DNA from: Gnetum montanum
Taxonomy: Eukaryota > Streptophyta > Gnetopsida > Gnetales > Gnetaceae
Direction: 5' to 3'
Assembly (NCBI GenBank): GCA_015680685.1
Contig: MNCI01018013.1
Span: 190,303 to 254,302 of the forward strand
DNA length: 64,000 nucleotides
Of this stretch, positions 1 to 11,689 are shown in pieces. The translations under genes and the position numbers were made by a program. The notes beneath the pieces are model-generated. The model was not told the origin of the DNA. It made no database searches and worked only from the letters and a program-made list of their open reading frames with translations. The first letter of the stretch is position 1, and each line of letters opens with the position of its first letter.

Positions 1-764
1 GCTGCCAGTGTGATGGGGGAATGGCTGCTAGGATGGTGGGTCCACAACAATGGATTCAACCTTTAGAACCCTTTGACATTTGGGAGATTGATTTCATGGG
101 ACCGATTACACCAATGTCCAACGGAAAAGCATACATAATCGTTGCTGTCGATTACTTAACTAAATGGGCCGAAGCAGCCACTGTAACCGATTGCACATCA
201 TCTACAGTAGCCCAATTTGTACAGCAACAAATCGTCAACAGGTTTGGTGTGCCACGTGCACTTATTTCCGACAATGGAACGCATTTTACAGGTGCAACCT
301 TTAGAAACTTGATGCAACGCTTAGGGGTTGAGCAAAAACTGACCACACCTTATCATCCCCAAGCTAATGGCCAAGCTGAAGTTACTAATAGGGAGATTAC
401 CAGAATATTAACACGAACAATTAGCAAATTTAGGCCCGACTGGAGCACGAAATTGAATGACGCTCTTTGGGCGTATCGTTCCACTTGGAAGCTCCCTACA
501 GGATATTCTCCCTATGAGCTAGTGTACGGAAAACTTCTGAAGCGGCCTATACAGAGTGAGCTCCGTACACTGTCCATGGCTTGCGAACTTCACCTGGATC
601 TCGACCTAGCACAAAAACAACGACTAGCAACTTTGAATATGTTAGATGAGAATCACTTGGTTGCACTGTCGTTAAATGAGTTGCACAAAGCACACAGTAA
701 ACAACGGCATGACTTAAGGATCCGAAGGCTTAGGTATAAACCAGGAGATAAGGTTCTTTACTAG
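1..764 (+). CDS. Ty3/gypsy integrase, 3' part of pol (element C, partial)
   Basis: This is the integrase that inserts retrotransposon cDNA into chromosomes. The frame is open from the window edge: residues just before the first ATG (position 21) read CQCDGG, the tail of the zinc-binding domain, so that ATG is not the start. Counting from it, the catalytic triad is intact: D24 (WEIDFMG), D84 (SDNG) and E120 (GQAEV), with 35 residues between D84 and E120. The GPY-like C-terminal part (KPGDKVLY) follows. A TAG at 762-764 breaks the frame, and related sequence (EGPYII, VNVQQTKPF) continues to about 945. It is the best-preserved coding stretch among elements A-D. The subfamily looks non-chromoviral (Athila/Tat side), judged from the family-wide primer site and layout. 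Confidence 0.93.
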   Translation, partial: CQCDGGMAARMVGPQQWIQPLEPFDIWEIDFMGPITPMSNGKAYIIVAVDYLTKWAEAATVTDCTSSTVAQFVQQQIVNRFGVPRALISDNGTHFTGATFRNLMQRLGVEQKLTTPYHPQANGQAEVTNREITRILTRTISKFRPDWSTKLNDALWAYRSTWKLPTGYSPYELVYGKLLKRPIQSELRTLSMACELHLDLDLAQKQRLATLNMLDENHLVALSLNELHKAHSKQRHDLRIRRLRYKPGDKVLY

Positions 765-2945
765 AACCCCACACATGTACCCCAACGTACGAAATTTTAG
801 ACCTTATGGGAAGGACCTTACATTATTCATACTACCTTTCCCTCCAGGGCCATGATGATATACAAGCCTGATAGCCTGGATAAAAGGTTATTGGTTAATG
901 TACAACAGACAAAACCTTTCCGTGAATTTGTGCCAGCCAGTACAAGCCACACTTCTACCAGCGGTCAACCACGCTCACTATTTCGGATCTCTCCCTTACA
1001 ACTCAGTCCTGGGGGAGATGGCCACCTATGCTAACCATATGTGGCCCTCAGTTCTTTTTCAATTTTTGTTTTACACATTTTTGTTTTACAAATTTCTTTA
1101 ACTTTTCTTGTTTTTGTTTTACAACATCGTTATACTTTTTCTATTTTGTGTGTGTGTGTGTGTGTCATCCATCATGTAAGTTCGTCACCCAATAAGTGTT
1201 CGGGCCGATGGGATGAACTGTTTTTCATTGATTGCTAATGTTTGGTTTTTACCTTTAAGTTACATTGTTGATACTAAGGTATGTTCTTTTGATATGGCAG
1301 GCAATGAGATCACTTCATCCATCCATCCATCAAGTCTATGGTCTCCCTTGGCTTGGAAATGTATAGTTCCCTTTTAATAAGAACTTCAATGAACAGGTGA
1401 CTGGGCATTTCTCAAACTAAGGAAGGACTCAAGGATTGCAAAGGGTGTGACTTCAAGGGAACTTGATGTTTTTATGTTGGTCATTCACTTGGGTTCTTGG
1501 ATGTTTTCTTCTTGGGTTTTCTTGCCGTTCCGATGTTACACAATAATCGGAAGTTGAGACAATAAAAATAAGAAGTCTTTGCATAGTGTGGTCCCCACGC
1601 ATAAAAACAAAAAACTAAAAAAAAAAAGCAAAAAGCAAAAGTGAGGATTCAAAGCACACCCCTTAGACGGAATAAAATTTGGGCTGCCCGCACTGGTTAT
1701 GGAACCAAAGTGTTCCCTCTAACTAAGGCCCTTCTCGCTTCCCATTCTCTCCTTTGTTTTGTCGGAATGGTGGTAGCTCTTCGAAGATGCATCCTTATTA
1801 TCCAAGTGGATAGTTTGACCAAATACATTGATGCGAAGTCACTGGAAGTGGTTGGTTTGAGGCCTGAGTTGGAATGAGCTTCGCCAAGTCACATTAATCA
1901 TGAAACACACAAGGGGCTACACACCACCTTATTCTTGGGATTCCATTCCATTCCTCTTTCTTCCCATCCTTCTCTCCATTGTTCACCTCATTGCCGATTG
2001 TATCATTGTATATACTTTGGTTGATGCTTTGTTTTCTTTTTGGTAAATTCTTACGGTTAAGACTTTAACTCTTATTCCAAAGGACATTCCCAGAGCCCAC
2101 GGACTCTTTGAATGTGGGATTGTCAGGGCATTAAGGGCATGAGCCTGCTTTGGGGAGGACCCACTGACATTCCTATTTGGAACATTAGTTAACCTCTTTT
2201 CCTTAACATTTTTGCAATTACTTAACATTTTTGTTCATTTCCATCATGACATCCCCTTCACCGATGCCATAGTTGTCCCTTTTTACCTATCCTTCATACT
2301 CCTTTTCTTTCTCCATTCTAGCGCTACCGGAGGTTCGCGATTAGTCATGGGGGTATGTGGCCTGCTTTTTTGATTTTTCTCCTAAGCCCCGCATTTTTTC
2401 TTTTCTCTTCCTAACCCCTACACCTTCGGTAGCCATCATCCACATTTTCCTAGATCCATATTAGCCATACCACAACTTAGCCAAGGAACCTAAACCGAAG
2501 CAAGGTATGATTTACTTAATGATTCAATTACCCTTGCTAATATATGGTTGTGTTGTGGGTGCAGATGGCCATCATACAACAACAGAATGGATCTGGAGCA
2601 AACAATTGGAGTGGAGCAGCATTGAAGCCGCTATGTAAGGAGCAGAATTGATAATGCGCTTACGGATGGACAACAAAAGGCACAATCTAGGCGTTGGTAG
2701 CAACAAGACTCTTCTCTCTTCTTCTCTTCTCTTCTCTCTCCTCTTTTCTCTCAGCTGCCAACTGTGGCCTGATGTCATTGTAATAAGGTGTTCACCCTTT
2801 TGTCATGAACACCAGTTTTGTCAAGTCTTGTAATAAAGACCGTTCACATGTCACCCCATTAGTTCCATTTCCCCTAATAATCCCATACCTACCTGATATC
2901 ATTGTAAGGAACTCGAGGATGAGTTTTCATTCAGTCATGGGGGTA
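765..2945 (+). other. 3' untranslated region of element C
   Basis: About 2.2 kb lies between the integrase and the LTR. It has no convincing ORF beyond the integrase tail. It holds a GT microsatellite (about 1147-1165), an A-rich block (1600-1640), a conserved GGGGAGGACCCACT motif near 2150 and a CTT-rich tract (about 2705-2752). Long parts recur in inverted orientation in element B (16387-18310) and in direct orientation in element D (43430-44230 and 47640-47995). It ends in a short G-rich tract (CATGGGGGTA), which is the likely polypurine tract next to the LTR. Confidence 0.7.
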
Positions 2946-2967
2946 TCATGAGACGCGACCTGCATGT

Positions 2968-3053
2968 GCCGCGATATCGCGGCCACCGCGATATCGCGGC
3001 CACCGTGATATCGCGTCTTCCCCTGCGATATCGCGTACGCGATATCGCGGTCC
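2968..3053 (+). promoter_or_regulatory. U3 palindrome cluster (five GATATCGCG units)
   Basis: Five GATATCGCG copies, most inside the larger palindrome CGCGATATCGCG, lie within about 85 bp and end about 12 bp before the TATA box. Decayed counterparts occur at the same place in the LTRs of A and B. A role as an enhancer or protein-binding array is inferred. Confidence 0.55.
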
Positions 3054-3064
3054 GCCGCCATATC

Positions 3065-3072
3065 TATAAATA
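3065..3072 (+). promoter_or_regulatory. TATA box of element C LTR
   Basis: TATAAATA followed by AGAGGC. The same TATAAATAAGAGGC core appears, on the minus strand, in LTRs of elements A (12669-12676 and 23727-23734) and B (22556-22563), and TATAAATA also in D (48165-48172). Confidence 0.75.
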
Positions 3073-3238
3073 AGAGGCGGCACTCCCTTCATTTCCCAAT
3101 CCTGGCTAGAAGTAGCGAAGCTCTGGCAGATTGATCACTCGAAAGTTAGAATTTTTCCCATGTGCCCGCAGTAGGAGTCCTAGAGTGAACGGCTCTTTAT
3201 TCGAGCAGCTTGTAACCTGAACCCAAGTTGTGTACGAC

Positions 3239-3244
3239 AATAAA
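3239..3244 (+). terminator. Poly(A) signal in element C LTR
   Basis: AATAAA lies about 170 bp after the TATA box. An equivalent AATAAAGATGA context is present in the D LTR (48343-48348), which supports its assignment to the R region. Confidence 0.55.
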
Positions 3245-4021
3245 GATGAACTTGATTGGATAAACCTTGTAGTACATTGTTTTATTGTTGTTTATTTACT
3301 GCTTTCCTAGTGCGCACAAGTACGACTTGATTACGAGCGTCTACGGATGTGTACGACTAGTCAAGGAATCGGCTGCTTGTCGCAATGCATGAGTACGACT
3401 TGATTACGAGCATTGGCTACTTGGTAACCCAGTAGCGTATTCCAGGATTCTGCACTTGGTAATCCCAGTGGTAGTCCAATGTGTACGGCTAGTCAAGGAA
3501 TCAGCTGCTCATGGCTAGTCTAGAACGTGTGATAAGTACGACTTAGTTACGAGCACCTACGGGTGTGTACGGCTAGCTAAGGAATCGGCTGCTTATCACA
3601 CTTAAGCTAAATAGGTGCCTCAGTACGACCACTTCGAGCACTTGCGTTACGTGTGGTGATCCCAGTAACGATTAGCGTTTGGTAAGCCACAGTTGCATAG
3701 TTCAGGGTGTGTCTGGTAAGTGGGAACGGATGCTGACGCTAGTTAACTTAAACTTAGGACATTAGTTAGAGTTAGCTTAGTTTCTCAACCCTTTCCTCTG
3801 ATAGCATAGAAGATAAACCAAAAAATACCAGAAAAATCACATACCTTAGAGTTGCTTAACCATACATCGTGACACTTACAAGCAAGCCTGGGAAGACAAC
3901 GAATGATTAACCCCAAGTGTTTCTTGTGGTGTTAAGGCATTTAGTCTGCGGAGTTCGACCGGATCGCGCGTGCACGCTCGTATTCGTATGGTTGAGTGTA
4001 GGGGTACCTTGCCACTCATCA

Positions 4022-4334
4022 ATCATCATCATCATCCTAACCTTGTTTCAATATAATGGAGTTGCTACATAAGTTTATTTTTACCATTCACCTTTATGAC
4101 AAGTTAGGTATTTATTTATTTTCAATTTCTTCCTATCATCTTCAATAATTTTTCCCATGTTCTTTTATCTTCTTTTTAGTGAATTTCTTAGAATAAGGAT
4201 GTAGCAACTTTTTTTTATAGGCTTCTTATATGATCTTCTTTTCATATGTCCAAACCATCTATGACACCATTCCTATAACTTATCTAAAATACAAGTCACT
4301 CTAAGGCTTTCTCTAATGTCTACATTATTTATTT
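4022..4334 (-). pseudogene. L1-type LINE ORF2 fragment (C-terminal piece)
   Basis: Read on the minus strand, the fragment contains NNVDIRE, CILDKL, HRWFGHMKRRS and a basic tail, matching the region downstream of the RT in plant L1-type ORF2 proteins, where the usual pattern is EDIR-x-KVGVAPIEDKL followed by LRWFGHVxRR. It is full of stops. It is the downstream part of the same carcass whose other pieces lie at 6262-6409, 11690-11914 and 23923-24236. Confidence 0.65.
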
Positions 4335-6261
4335 TATAACAACCTGTATTTTTTTATATCCTTGGTACATATGATCCTTGTTGAGATTGTAATGCTTGTG
4401 TTTGTTGTATTAATGTTATTATGTATCTTTTGGTGATTGTGTGTGTGTGTGTGTGCGCGCAGTTTATTATCATCCAATAAATGTGCACTAGCCCCATTGT
4501 TGAGTGTGGCAGGATTTCATGAGGATTGGTTGGGAGCATGTCAAGACATGTAATCTATGGTTTGCTTGATTTCTTTGAAATGTATTTGATGAAATTTTTT
4601 TACTATGTGATTGTTAGTTGCATGTTTTGTATTTAATTAAATTAGTTATATTTTTTTTATTATAAGAGGCTTATTAGAATATTTTGAAAATAGTGGTTTA
4701 TTTAGGCATTTTCTTTATTGATTAATTTAACATGTGTGGAAGTTACATGAGAATAGAGGAAGTTACTTGTGTGTTGGAAAGGATTAGTAGTAATATTCTT
4801 TTAGTTAATATTCATTCCATGATTTTAGTTAATCTCCATTAAAACTTCTATGACTCTTTCTTTTCATACACTTTGATGATTCAAGAGAGGTGTTGTGGGA
4901 GATTAAAGCTAATGGATTATGGAAAATCTCTTTTGTTGCTTAGATTTTTGCTACATTACTATCCTCTTTTGTGGATTTCTTTGTGCATAGCCAAAGGTGA
5001 GTTATCTTGGCTTCTTTTCCATTTACAATTATAGGTTTTTGCACATTCATGGGATGGGTTTTGGTATTATTAAATTTCATACCTTTATGATGATGTTTGT
5101 AGGTTGATAGGGATTGCTTTGAATGCTTGTAATGGAGATTCTATAGAATTTTGTGTATGAGATTTAGATTTTATTATATTTTTGTTTACATTTATTTCAA
5201 GTATGAATTTTGGGAGAATTATATCAACCAATTTTATGGTTTTGGGTTTTGTTGATTCAATGAGTCTTTGTAAGTTGCAATAGAATGTTGGAGTTTTTGT
5301 AATTATTTTTTGATTTTTCCTTAGACCTAGAGGTGGTGGTTTGATTTCATTCAGTGGACAATTTGGAGTATTGGGATTTGCATTCATTTTTGATACTTTA
5401 CTCAAATCTATGCTTTTCCTTTTTCAATTATAAGATCTTATCATGAGTTATAGGGATTTTCTATCCTTGCAATGGTTTTGATCTAATCAATTTTCCATTG
5501 TTCATATTTTGATCTCAGTCATATGGATACAAATCTTTTCATTTGGAGATTTTCAAGCTTCATGTTTGTCAACTTAAGTTTTTCTCACTGGTTCAATCAT
5601 TGGATTACTCTTACTCTTTATTAATTCTAGTTCTTGGATTGTTGATATCCTACCTAGGATTTCCTTGTCATTTCCCATCATTTTGGTTCATTCATGGTTG
5701 AATTCTTATCTTTCCTAACTCATCCTAGACATCGTTATTCTTGGAAAGACATCTTTGCTGCAAGCTTAGTAATCTAAGAAAACATTTCATCTTTCAAAGA
5801 GATGTCTTTGTAGAGATGTCTAAACCCTATTAGAGATGTTTCTCCCCTAGCATAGCTTTTTATACCCTCCTAAAGAAATCTCACTTGAGTTTGAAATTTA
5901 GTAAAGATGTCTTTCAACTTTTAAAAGCATCTCACCCTAACTAGAGATGTCTTCCAACTAGAGATGTCTTTCAACTTTTAAAAGCATATAACAAACACAA
6001 ACATGCTTTTGGTTAGATGTATTAGCTTTCAACATATATGTTTATCTTAATTTTTTGTAATTTTATATTTATGCATTTCTTTCTTCTATTGTCTAGTTTC
6101 TTCTTGGTTCCTTAGGTCATGGCTCTATGCTAGGTTTTGTTATTTCTTTTCGCTACGTAGTTTGTTTGTTATCTTGTTTCTTGCAATGGTCAATCATTCA
6201 TTAGGATTTTTACACAATGTAATGCTCTCCAACCTATGGCTTAGAAAAGAAGGATGACACA
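4335..6261 (+). repeat. Solo LTR, same family as the LTR at 52.8 kb
   Basis: Most of this block aligns by eye with 52831 to about 54420: the start (TATAACAACC against TGTAACAAAAC), a GGCAGGATTT-x-ATGAGGATTGGTTGG stretch, and a GGGAGATTAAAGC stretch. LINE sequence lies on both sides, and ATTTTAT occurs at both ends, consistent with a short target-site duplication. Its 3' part has several AGAGATGTCTT units. The left edge is good to a few bases; the right edge is inferred from where LINE sequence resumes. A GT/GC microsatellite lies at about 4437-4461. Confidence 0.6.
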
Positions 6262-6409
6262 TTTTATTTCTTCTAGTAATATTCAACATCCATCTAAGCA
6301 TTTTCTTTTTTTTCCATACTAATCTATTGTTCATGTCTCTTCTAGTTTACCTAACATTCTATTAGAATCTTTCTTTTTATTGTACAAACCTATCATTTTG
6401 TTTTAATTA
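6262..6409 (-). pseudogene. L1-type LINE ORF2 fragment (MLRWM piece)
   Basis: The minus strand reads KKKMLRWMLNITRRNK, matching the conserved EMRMLRWMCGxTRxDKI stretch of plant LINE ORF2. It sits between the solo LTR and the copia element F, and fills the gap between the pieces at 11690-11914 and 4022-4334. Confidence 0.65.
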
Positions 6410-6710
6410 TGTTGTATTATTTATCAATGTAAGTTTATGTTGATACCATCATGATGCTTATATGGTGTTATGCATCACTACGGTGTTGTAGTGCTATATT
6501 ATTTTCAATAATTTATCTACTTTCATTAACAAATTTGTGAACATTTAGTTGTAACTACTAGCTATAGTTATAATTATTTTCTATTTAAATATGACATTTC
6601 ACATGTCTTAAATATTGATAGAATCATATTTGGATGTGTGTCTTTGTCTCATTCTTTCTCCTTATATCTTGTTATTTAGTTGCTTATCATTGATCTTGTA
6701 AACTTAAACA
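6410..6710 (+). repeat. 5' LTR of copia element F
   Basis: The LTR begins TGTTGTATTA, ends AACTTAAACA, and is about 300 bp long. It pairs with a diverged copy at 11392 to about 11688: both share the TTATTTTCA-TAATTTATCTACTTT, AATATTGATAGAATCAT and TTCTTTCTCCT blocks. A tRNA primer site follows directly. Confidence 0.85.
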
Positions 6711-6722
6711 TGGTATCAAAGT
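6711..6722 (+). other. Primer-binding site, initiator tRNA-Met type (element F)
   Basis: TGGTATCAAAGT directly follows the LTR. It matches the usual plant copia site TGGTATCAGAGC at most positions. Confidence 0.8.
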
Positions 6723-6810
6723 AGGGTAGTAAGTAATTGTAAGGTCCTTGTTCCCAAATGTTGTTACAGCATACAAAAATGGCACCTCTTCATAACAAGT
6801 GTTATCACTA

Positions 6811-7131
6811 TTATAACAAGACTCGAAGGGGGAAGTTGTAATTAGGACCTGAAAGGGCATGTTCTAATAATGGACATGTCTCTTGAGGTAACCTTTGAGG
6901 GTTTGACCTAAGGTACTTGTACCTAGGCATAGAGGTCATATTAGGATGGAGTTGTGGAGTTGGTAAAGGCAAGTAACGAGTGTTGGATGAAGCAGGACAA
7001 GAATAGGACTGGCCATCCTTTTTGGTTGCTTGTAGACCTAACCGTGGTGGCAGTGCTAGATTGCCTTTAAGGGATAGATGCTGAAGGAAGAAAACTTGAA
7101 GGAACATTCTCAAATCATGATCCAGATCCAC
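6811..7131 (-). other. Unassigned proline-rich open frame inside element F
   Basis: An open minus-strand frame of about 106 codons, richer in G and C than its surroundings, lies between the primer site and the gag remains of F. It is proline- and leucine-rich, with no motif I recognise. It runs against the element's coding direction and may be an unrelated insert or a chance frame. Confidence 0.2.
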
Positions 7132-7499
7132 TATTCCACATCAATAAAGCATTCTTCTCTTTTTTCCTTTTGCATTTTCATTGTTCTTTTCTTTATGCTT
7201 AATGTAAAATGTTATATATATTTGACATTTGCTACATTATTGCCTTATGCCTAATGTCTAATATAATGTATATTTGATGTTTGCCATGACATCCAGGAAT
7301 GGAATTTCACATTAATCATAACATTAAAAATTTAAATGTAATCATGACAAGAGTAAGAATCTATGCCTCATTGCCCAACAGTTAGATGCCTAAAGATTCT
7401 AATTATCATATATAGAAACTTCATATGTGATTTCTACTATAAAGAAATTACCTAGAAGAAACCCTTGTTAAAAAAAATATAGTGGATAAAAATAATAAG

Positions 7500-10400
7500 A
7501 TGACACAAATGCTAATTTCATTGAGTGTGTTTGGTAAATTCATATAACTGGTGGAAAAAGAAGACTTTGCGTATAAGATGTACAAGAAGCTAGAAGAGAC
7601 ATATTCAAAATTTAAAATAAATCAAAATTATTATCCTTCTAGAATCAACTAAATTCATTATGTTTAAAAGAAGGTGAATTTTGGCCATCCTTATATAGAA
7701 AGTATCTCTATTACAAGCCAAACTACAAGCCTAGAATGCACAAGTTTTGGATGAGACTATTAAATTTTTTTTGTTAAAAGTATTGTCACCATAATATGAT
7801 GTCTTTAGACAAACTATCAAAAATAGCAGCAAAACATACACTATGAAAAAGTTCTATATAAATTTTATGAAGAAGAAGAAAAAATAAATACATATGCATG
7901 GCAATAGAAGAAACCTCTTAGGTGATGGTGATTAAAATTGAAGGTGATCAAAAGAGACAAAAAGTATTCAAGTAGGATCACATTTGGAAGAAAGAGGACA
8001 ATCATGACATTGACCATTGTCATGATAATCTAAATATTCCTAAGGCTAAGGTCATGAAAAGAAGATAGGAAAATAACTTTGTTAAAAATATAATAAATAA
8101 GTTGAGCAAGAAAAATAAAATACAATTGGAGTCAAATCCTTGTGTTGCCAATGTTGTAAAAGAGGAGGCTCAACCTTCCACCATAGATTTCAATGTCATC
8201 ATTACAAATGACACATCTAATAATTTCATGTATATTGATTTTGATGCCTTATAAAATTTTATGGAAAACTTGTCATGACTAAGAAATGTAAAAGGTAAGC
8301 CAAACCTGAATTATAAAAGAACTAGAGACAACCATTTAATAAAACTTACTAAAAATGAGAACTTGATGATTTCTAGTTTAAAATTAAAAGATATTACTTA
8401 TAATAAATAATTTTTCATGATCCTAAATTTTTTTTATTAATTAAGGAATGAAGATTTGAATGTTAAATTTAAGAGGAATACTTATGACACATATTATTGC
8501 ATGATACACCATGGTGGTGATGCTATATCCTATAGTATATTTAAAGTTGTGGAGCACCAAGTCTAAAAGATGTATATGATGGAAAATTAAGATTCACTAA
8601 GAAAGTGGGACTTCAGACTTGGGCATATAAATATGAAAACTTAAAAAAAAGTACATTAGTTCTATACTAAAATTTCCAAATTTGATAGTTTTCAAGTATT
8701 TAATTATGAATCTTGTAAGCTTAGGAAAATGCACCATCTACCATTTCCATAACACTATGAGATAAAATTTACAAAACTACTTGAAATTATACATTTAGAT
8801 GTTTGTGGTTCATTTTCACCACAAGTAATAAGGAATGAAAATTATTTATTATTTTTGTTGATGATTTTAGTTGGATGACATGGCTTTATGAATTGGTCCT
8901 AAAATCACAAGTATTGGGACAATTTTAAAATTTTAAAATGAGGAGTAACAATGAGAAGATTGTAAAAATAAAAGTCTTAAAATCTAATGGAGGTGATGTA
9001 TAAATTTAAAATAAATTTTAAAAATATTCTAGTGATAATAATATAAAACAAGAATTCATGATGTCATACATACCACAACAAAATGGAGTTACTGAAAGGA
9101 AGAATAGATAAATAATTGACATGATAAGATGCATGCTAAAGTATGGTGAAGTGCCAAAGACAATTTGGATTGAGATCACATATTATACTATTCATATTAT
9201 CTATAGAATTCCAACTTTAGCTTTAATTGACATCCCTTCAATTAAAAGATGGTCCAACAATAGGGAATTTTCAATATCTCATTTTCATTTGTTTCGTAAA
9301 AATTGTTATGTTCATGTTTCACAAGCATATTGTGACAAGTTAGATCCCAAAGCCATGGTGGGATTACTACTCAATTATTCTTTAGATCACAAAGCCTATT
9401 GTGTGTAAGATATAAATGATCATAAATTTTCAGGATTACATGATGTGGTATTTGAAAATATTTTTGATAGATCCAATGACATTGTGATTCACAGTGCTAT
9501 TGAAATTCCTATAATAATCTCCAAAAAATATAGTAATGACACATTATCAATTATGACCTTTTATTAAGATGATGATAAAGAAGCTAATCCAATTGAAAAC
9601 TCCAATTCTACTGGATCCTCAGTATATCAATAATCACAGTGGTATAAGATTGACTAGAAAGACTTAACACTGACAAAGTTGAAACATATTAATAAAATGC
9701 TAATGAAAAGATTTAGAAGTGAAAGAATGTTTGTAACTAAAGATCATTCTAAAGTGATTGAATCAAAAATAATAGTTGAAGCAAGAAAACCTCTGCATGT
9801 ATAACAAGCTAGGTAAAATAAAGGTTAGTATAAGGTAATGAAGGAAGAATTAAATATGTTAATAAAAAATGATATATGGGAATTGGTTAAAAGTTCACCA
9901 AAAAGAACATATCAACATGTAAGTGGATTTTTTATATAAAAAGAAAAGCTAATAGTATAGTGAATAAAAAAAAGGCTTGGTTAGTTCTTAGAGGCTTTAA
10001 ACAAAGAAATAATATTAATTATCAAGAAACCTTTGCACCCAATGTAAAGTAAAGGACTGTATGATGTATTTTATTTTTGATAGCTTCTTATGGTTGCAAA
10101 TTATATTAGATAGATGTGAAATATAAATTTCTTAATGAAGATATGTAAGAAGAAATATTTATTTATCAAAGCTTTGTAGATTCAAAGTTCAATAATCATA
10201 TCTATACAGCAAAAAAGTTTCTTTATGAATTAAAGAAAGCTCTTCAAGAATGGTACATAAAACTTGATAAGCTTATACATGAAATGGAGTTCAAACAATC
10301 TAATGCAAATGTTAGTCCTTACGTTATGGAACTAAAGGGCTCATGGAGGATTGTAATTATGTTGTTATATGTTGATGATATAATAATCATTAATAAGAAT

Positions 10401-11280
10401 GTGCAACTATTACATTATATTAAGAATTAGTTGAAAACCAAATTTGAAATTACTAACCTTATCTTGCTTAATTATTTTCTTATTTTTGAAATTCACCAAT
10501 CATTGAACTACATACAAGTCACTTAAAAGAAATATGTTTTAGATTTATTTGAAGATTGTTATATGATGGGCTATAAAATTTAGTGAACATCATTGGATTC
10601 TAATAGTGCACCATGGATGAATGATTTTGAAACTATTTCTAATTGCATAGTGTATAGAAATTTGATTAAAAATTAATCTACTTAATAAATAATTTATTAG
10701 GTATTTCATATTCAGTTAATTTATTATTTAGATTTCATCAGAAACCAATAAACATACAAATGAATTTGACTTAGTGTATACAAGATAATTAATGGCTACT
10801 ATTGAATATGGATTACATTGTAATTATTCATTAAATTTTGATTTAGAATCCTACACAAATTTAGACTGCAGTGATGATACCTCTTCATGGTGTTCCACTA
10901 TAGAGTTTCTGATTAAACAACATGTGAATACAATATTATGATGGTTGACAAAGAAGAAGACTATTTCTTTGTTTTTTTATAGAATTTGAGTACAAAGGTG
11001 TAGTAAATTTAGTTATGGAATGACAGTGGTGTTATCAATTACTTAAAGAATTAAAGAAGGATATTATATTACCAATAACAATTTGTTGTGATAATCGAAG
11101 TATCATTAAGTTGATTAAAAATTCAGTATTTCATGAAAGAACAAAACACATCAAAATTACTATGCTTTACATTTGACATGATTTTTATGAAGTATTTATC
11201 TCATCAATTTACATCAACAATAAAGATTAGCTTGCTAATGGTTTTACTAAATAGTTGAGTGTAAAAACATTTGACAATTT
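7500..11280 (+). pseudogene. Ty1/copia gag-pol remains (element F)
   Basis: Many stops and frameshifts interrupt this polyprotein, but its order is readable. Gag-like sequence lies at 7500-8160. The integrase part has QQNGVTERKNR near 9080 and the stretch TIWIEI to DPKAMVGLLLNYS at 9121-9408, the usual W-x-E-A ... KLDPKA-x-GIFLGYS context. RT sequence spans about 9840-10480 with LLYVDDIIII near 10365-10390. RNase H lies at 10790-11240 and ends near the 3' LTR. Length and order fit a complete element of about 5.3 kb. Nothing here could make a working protein. It inserted into the LINE. Confidence 0.85.
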
Positions 11281-11391
11281 AGTAAATGATTTGAATCTTT
11301 AATTTTTATAAATAAAACTCATGTTTCATTTGACAAAGGGTGTTAAAAATATTTCTTTTTATTATAAAAACTCATCATCTCATTTTATTTA

Positions 11392-11688
11392 TGTTGTATT
11401 ATATATCATTATGAGTTTCTGCTTACACTATCACGATGTATATATAGTATTGTGCACCACCAAAGTGTTTCAATGTTATATTATTTTCATTAATTTATCT
11501 ACTTTGGTTAACACATTTATTAGGATTTAGGTATAACTACTAAGTATGGTTTTGACCATTTGCTATTTGAAACAATGTTTCACATTTCTAAAATATTGAT
11601 AGAATCATGTTTGGATATGTCTTGTCTTATTCTTTCTCCTCATGTCTTGTTATTAAGTTGTTCATCATTAGTCCTGTAAACTTTATAT
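11392..11688 (+). repeat. 3' LTR of copia element F
   Basis: A diverged copy of 6410-6710 that starts TGTTGTATTA. The end is placed by alignment at CTGTAAACTT and is uncertain by a few bases because LINE sequence follows. Confidence 0.78.
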
Positions 11689-11689
11689 A

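Larger units (their letters stand above)
2946..4021 (+). repeat. 3' LTR of element C
   Basis: The left end follows the G-rich tract and reads TCATGAG, a decayed form of the TGATGAG seen in sister LTRs. The right end is ACTCATCA. The U3 holds palindromic CGCGATATCGCG-type units, then a TATAAATA box at 3065-3072, and AATAAA at 3239-3244. The GTAGGGGTACC stretch near the right end is shared, inverted, with LTRs at 11915, 15931, 21834 and 23214. Past 4021 the sequence changes to LINE remains. Confidence 0.88.

Noticed and set aside
1041-1238. Short ORF with cysteine/valine run near 1147
   Set aside because: The residues come from a GT microsatellite.
2572-2833. ORFs with arginine/glutamate or serine/leucine runs
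   Set aside because: They are translations of the CTT-rich tract in the 3' UTR of element C.
4437-4461. Z-DNA-forming GT/GC tract as a regulatory element
   Set aside because: A short microsatellite inside a solo LTR; no further support.
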